6,011 nt of DNA from positions 1 to 6,011 of the forward strand of contig JAFGJF010000593.1 in assembly GCA_016929205.1 (NCBI GenBank), read 5' to 3'. Positions 5,113 through 6,011 of the stretch are shown here, piece by piece; position 1 is the first letter of the stretch; the number at the start of each line of letters is the position of its first letter. Both the position numbers and the translations under genes were made by a program. The notes beneath the pieces were generated by a model. It saw nothing but the letters and a program-made list of their open reading frames with translations, had not been told where the DNA came from and did no database searches. The DNA comes from Anaerolineae bacterium (lineage in GTDB: Bacteria; Chloroflexota; Anaerolineae; JAFGEY01).

Positions 5113-6011
5113 CCTTTTCGCGGTGTATCACATCTACTCGCAACTGAAGTAACTCGCATATGCGTCGCTTGTCTTGAAACTTGACGCATATGACTGCCTT
5201 AGCCATCTGTTTGGCGAAACTGAGAAGCTCCTGTTCCGCTTCTGGCGTTACCGCCATTGCTTCCAATTCCCTCTTTGTGCTTTGGGTTTCAACTAAAAGA
5301 CTGTTGCGCTCCGCCACAAGAGCCTTCTTCTTTTGATTGATGACGGCTTGGCTGAATTCGCCGGTCAAGATCTCGTCCAGGAGTATACTCAGCTTGCGGT
5401 CGATGTCAGCAATTACCTGGGCGATAGCATCAAGCCGTTTGGCCTTTCGCGCTATTTCCTTCTCAGCCTCAGCGCGTTTGCGCTCAATCTCATTGCGCAA
5501 GTTCTCGGGCTCTAGGAAAAAGAGCACCAGCTTTTCCCAAACGCCATTCTCCAGTACTTCTTGCCTGATGCCAAACCGGTTCTCGCACTTTTTCCGCCAA
5601 TGCTCTTTCTCCGTACTTGGGCACCGGTAGTAGGCTCGCTTGAGATGGTTCTTGTACCTTCCAACCCATCTCCGGCCGCAAGGGCAAAAGACCATCCCGC
5701 GCAACAGGTAGTTTCGCCTGGTATTACGTTTCGCCATCGATTTGTTCTTCGCCAGACACTTTTGGGCATCTTCCCAGGTTGCTTCATCGACAATAGCCGG
5801 AACCTCAACAGCTATCCAGTCGGACTTCGGCTGTCGAACCTGGACAGTTTTGCCGTTTACTTTGCAGCGTCTGGTTTTTCCATAGTACCAGGTACCTTTG
5901 TAAACGGCGTTCGAGATGATCCGGCGCACGGTAGATGGACTCCAAGATCCGGGGCCAAACTTCTTCGCCACGACAGCAGATGTGTCGCCTTTTGAAAGAA
6001 TACCTTCTTCC
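5054..6011 (-). CDS. Large serine recombinase, C-terminal part (5' partial, runs off window)
   Basis: This is the integrase expected to have inserted the element into comM. The frame is open to base 6011, giving 318 visible residues; the resolvase domain with the catalytic serine lies outside. Numbering from the GTG codon at 5971, residues up to about 75 are the end of the recombinase DNA-binding domain ([16 protein letters not shown] at 11-26, [10 protein letters not shown] at 61-70). Residues 88-145 are the zinc-ribbon domain ([11 protein letters not shown] at 89-99), with candidate ligands Cys96, Cys98, Cys117 and Cys129. The first pair is C-x-C rather than the usual C-x-x-C. Residues about 155-240 are a Lys/Glu/Ala-rich coiled coil of the kind that controls directionality in this family. 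The gene ends with TAA at 5056-5054, inside sequence that also encodes ComM Phe343-Met344-type residues (NFML), so its 3' end overlaps the attachment site. Lower G+C than the neighbouring genes supports a foreign origin. Confidence 0.9.
   Translation of the reverse strand, partial: EEGILSKGDTSAVVAKKFGPGSWSPSTVRRIISNAVYKGTWYYGKTRRCKVNGKTVQVRQPKSDWIAVEVPAIVDEATWEDAQKCLAKNKSMAKRNTRRNYLLRGMVFCPCGRRWVGRYKNHLKRAYYRCPSTEKEHWRKKCENRFGIRQEVLENGVWEKLVLFFLEPENLRNEIERKRAEAEKEIARKAKRLDAIAQVIADIDRKLSILLDEILTGEFSQAVINQKKKALVAERNSLLVETQSTKRELEAMAVTPEAEQELLSFAKQMAKAVICVKFQDKRRICELLQLRVDVIHREKVKLTGMLPAEGLIVDLSSA
5062..6011. mobile_element. Left end of a serine-recombinase integrative element (prophage, ICE or island)
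   Basis: DNA from the break in comM to the window edge is occupied entirely by the recombinase gene. Its composition differs from the flanking genes: sampled 60-base rows give 26 and 31 G+C (rows 5281 and 5401) against 40 in comM (row 4141), and GATC is rare. The right end, the cargo and attR are outside the window, so prophage, conjugative element and genomic island cannot be separated. Confidence 0.75.

Noticed and set aside
5155..5191. Palindrome CGCATATGCG with a second CGCATATG copy 29 bp on
   Set aside because: Both lie inside the recombinase coding sequence and are explained by codons; nothing else suggests a site.

Overview
The window is GC-rich, densely coded bacterial DNA. The Thr-Pro repeat linkers, the secreted SUMF1-type and LysM proteins and the style of the comM and queH genes suggest a Chloroflexota bacterium of the Anaerolineae type. 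This is an inference from gene character; no rRNA or other marker is present.

Layout from left to right. (1) Bases 1-978 hold the 3' part of a gene for an extracytoplasmic protein with a Thr/Pro-rich linker and a SUMF1/FGE-type domain that lacks the catalytic cysteines. (2) Bases 979-1266 are a leader region with a good sigma70-type promoter (1007-1035) and some long-range base complementarity. It precedes a secreted LysM protein (1267-2148). (3) Bases 2323-3848 form a two-gene unit overlapping by ATGA. The first gene is a QueH epoxyqueuosine reductase with an N-terminal domain resembling the PLMP/RRXRR module of IscB-type proteins. The second is a small, divergent VirB11/CpaF-like P-loop ATPase. 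(4) A consensus extended -10 promoter (3914-3941) drives comM/yifB from 4030. After residue 344 (base 5061) the ComM family sequence stops abruptly. (5) From about 5062 to the right edge the DNA belongs to an integrated element. Its first gene, on the minus strand and running off the window, is a large serine recombinase whose stop codon lies in the comM-derived sequence at the junction.

The clearest biological story is a site-specific element integrated into the natural-transformation helicase gene comM, with the integrase gene touching the attachment site. The integrated DNA also differs in composition: GATC is strongly over-represented in the host genes and not in the element. The most novel protein-level observation is the tRNA-modifying enzyme QueH carrying a module otherwise known from RNA-guided OMEGA nucleases and HNH proteins, translationally coupled to an uncharacterised ATPase.
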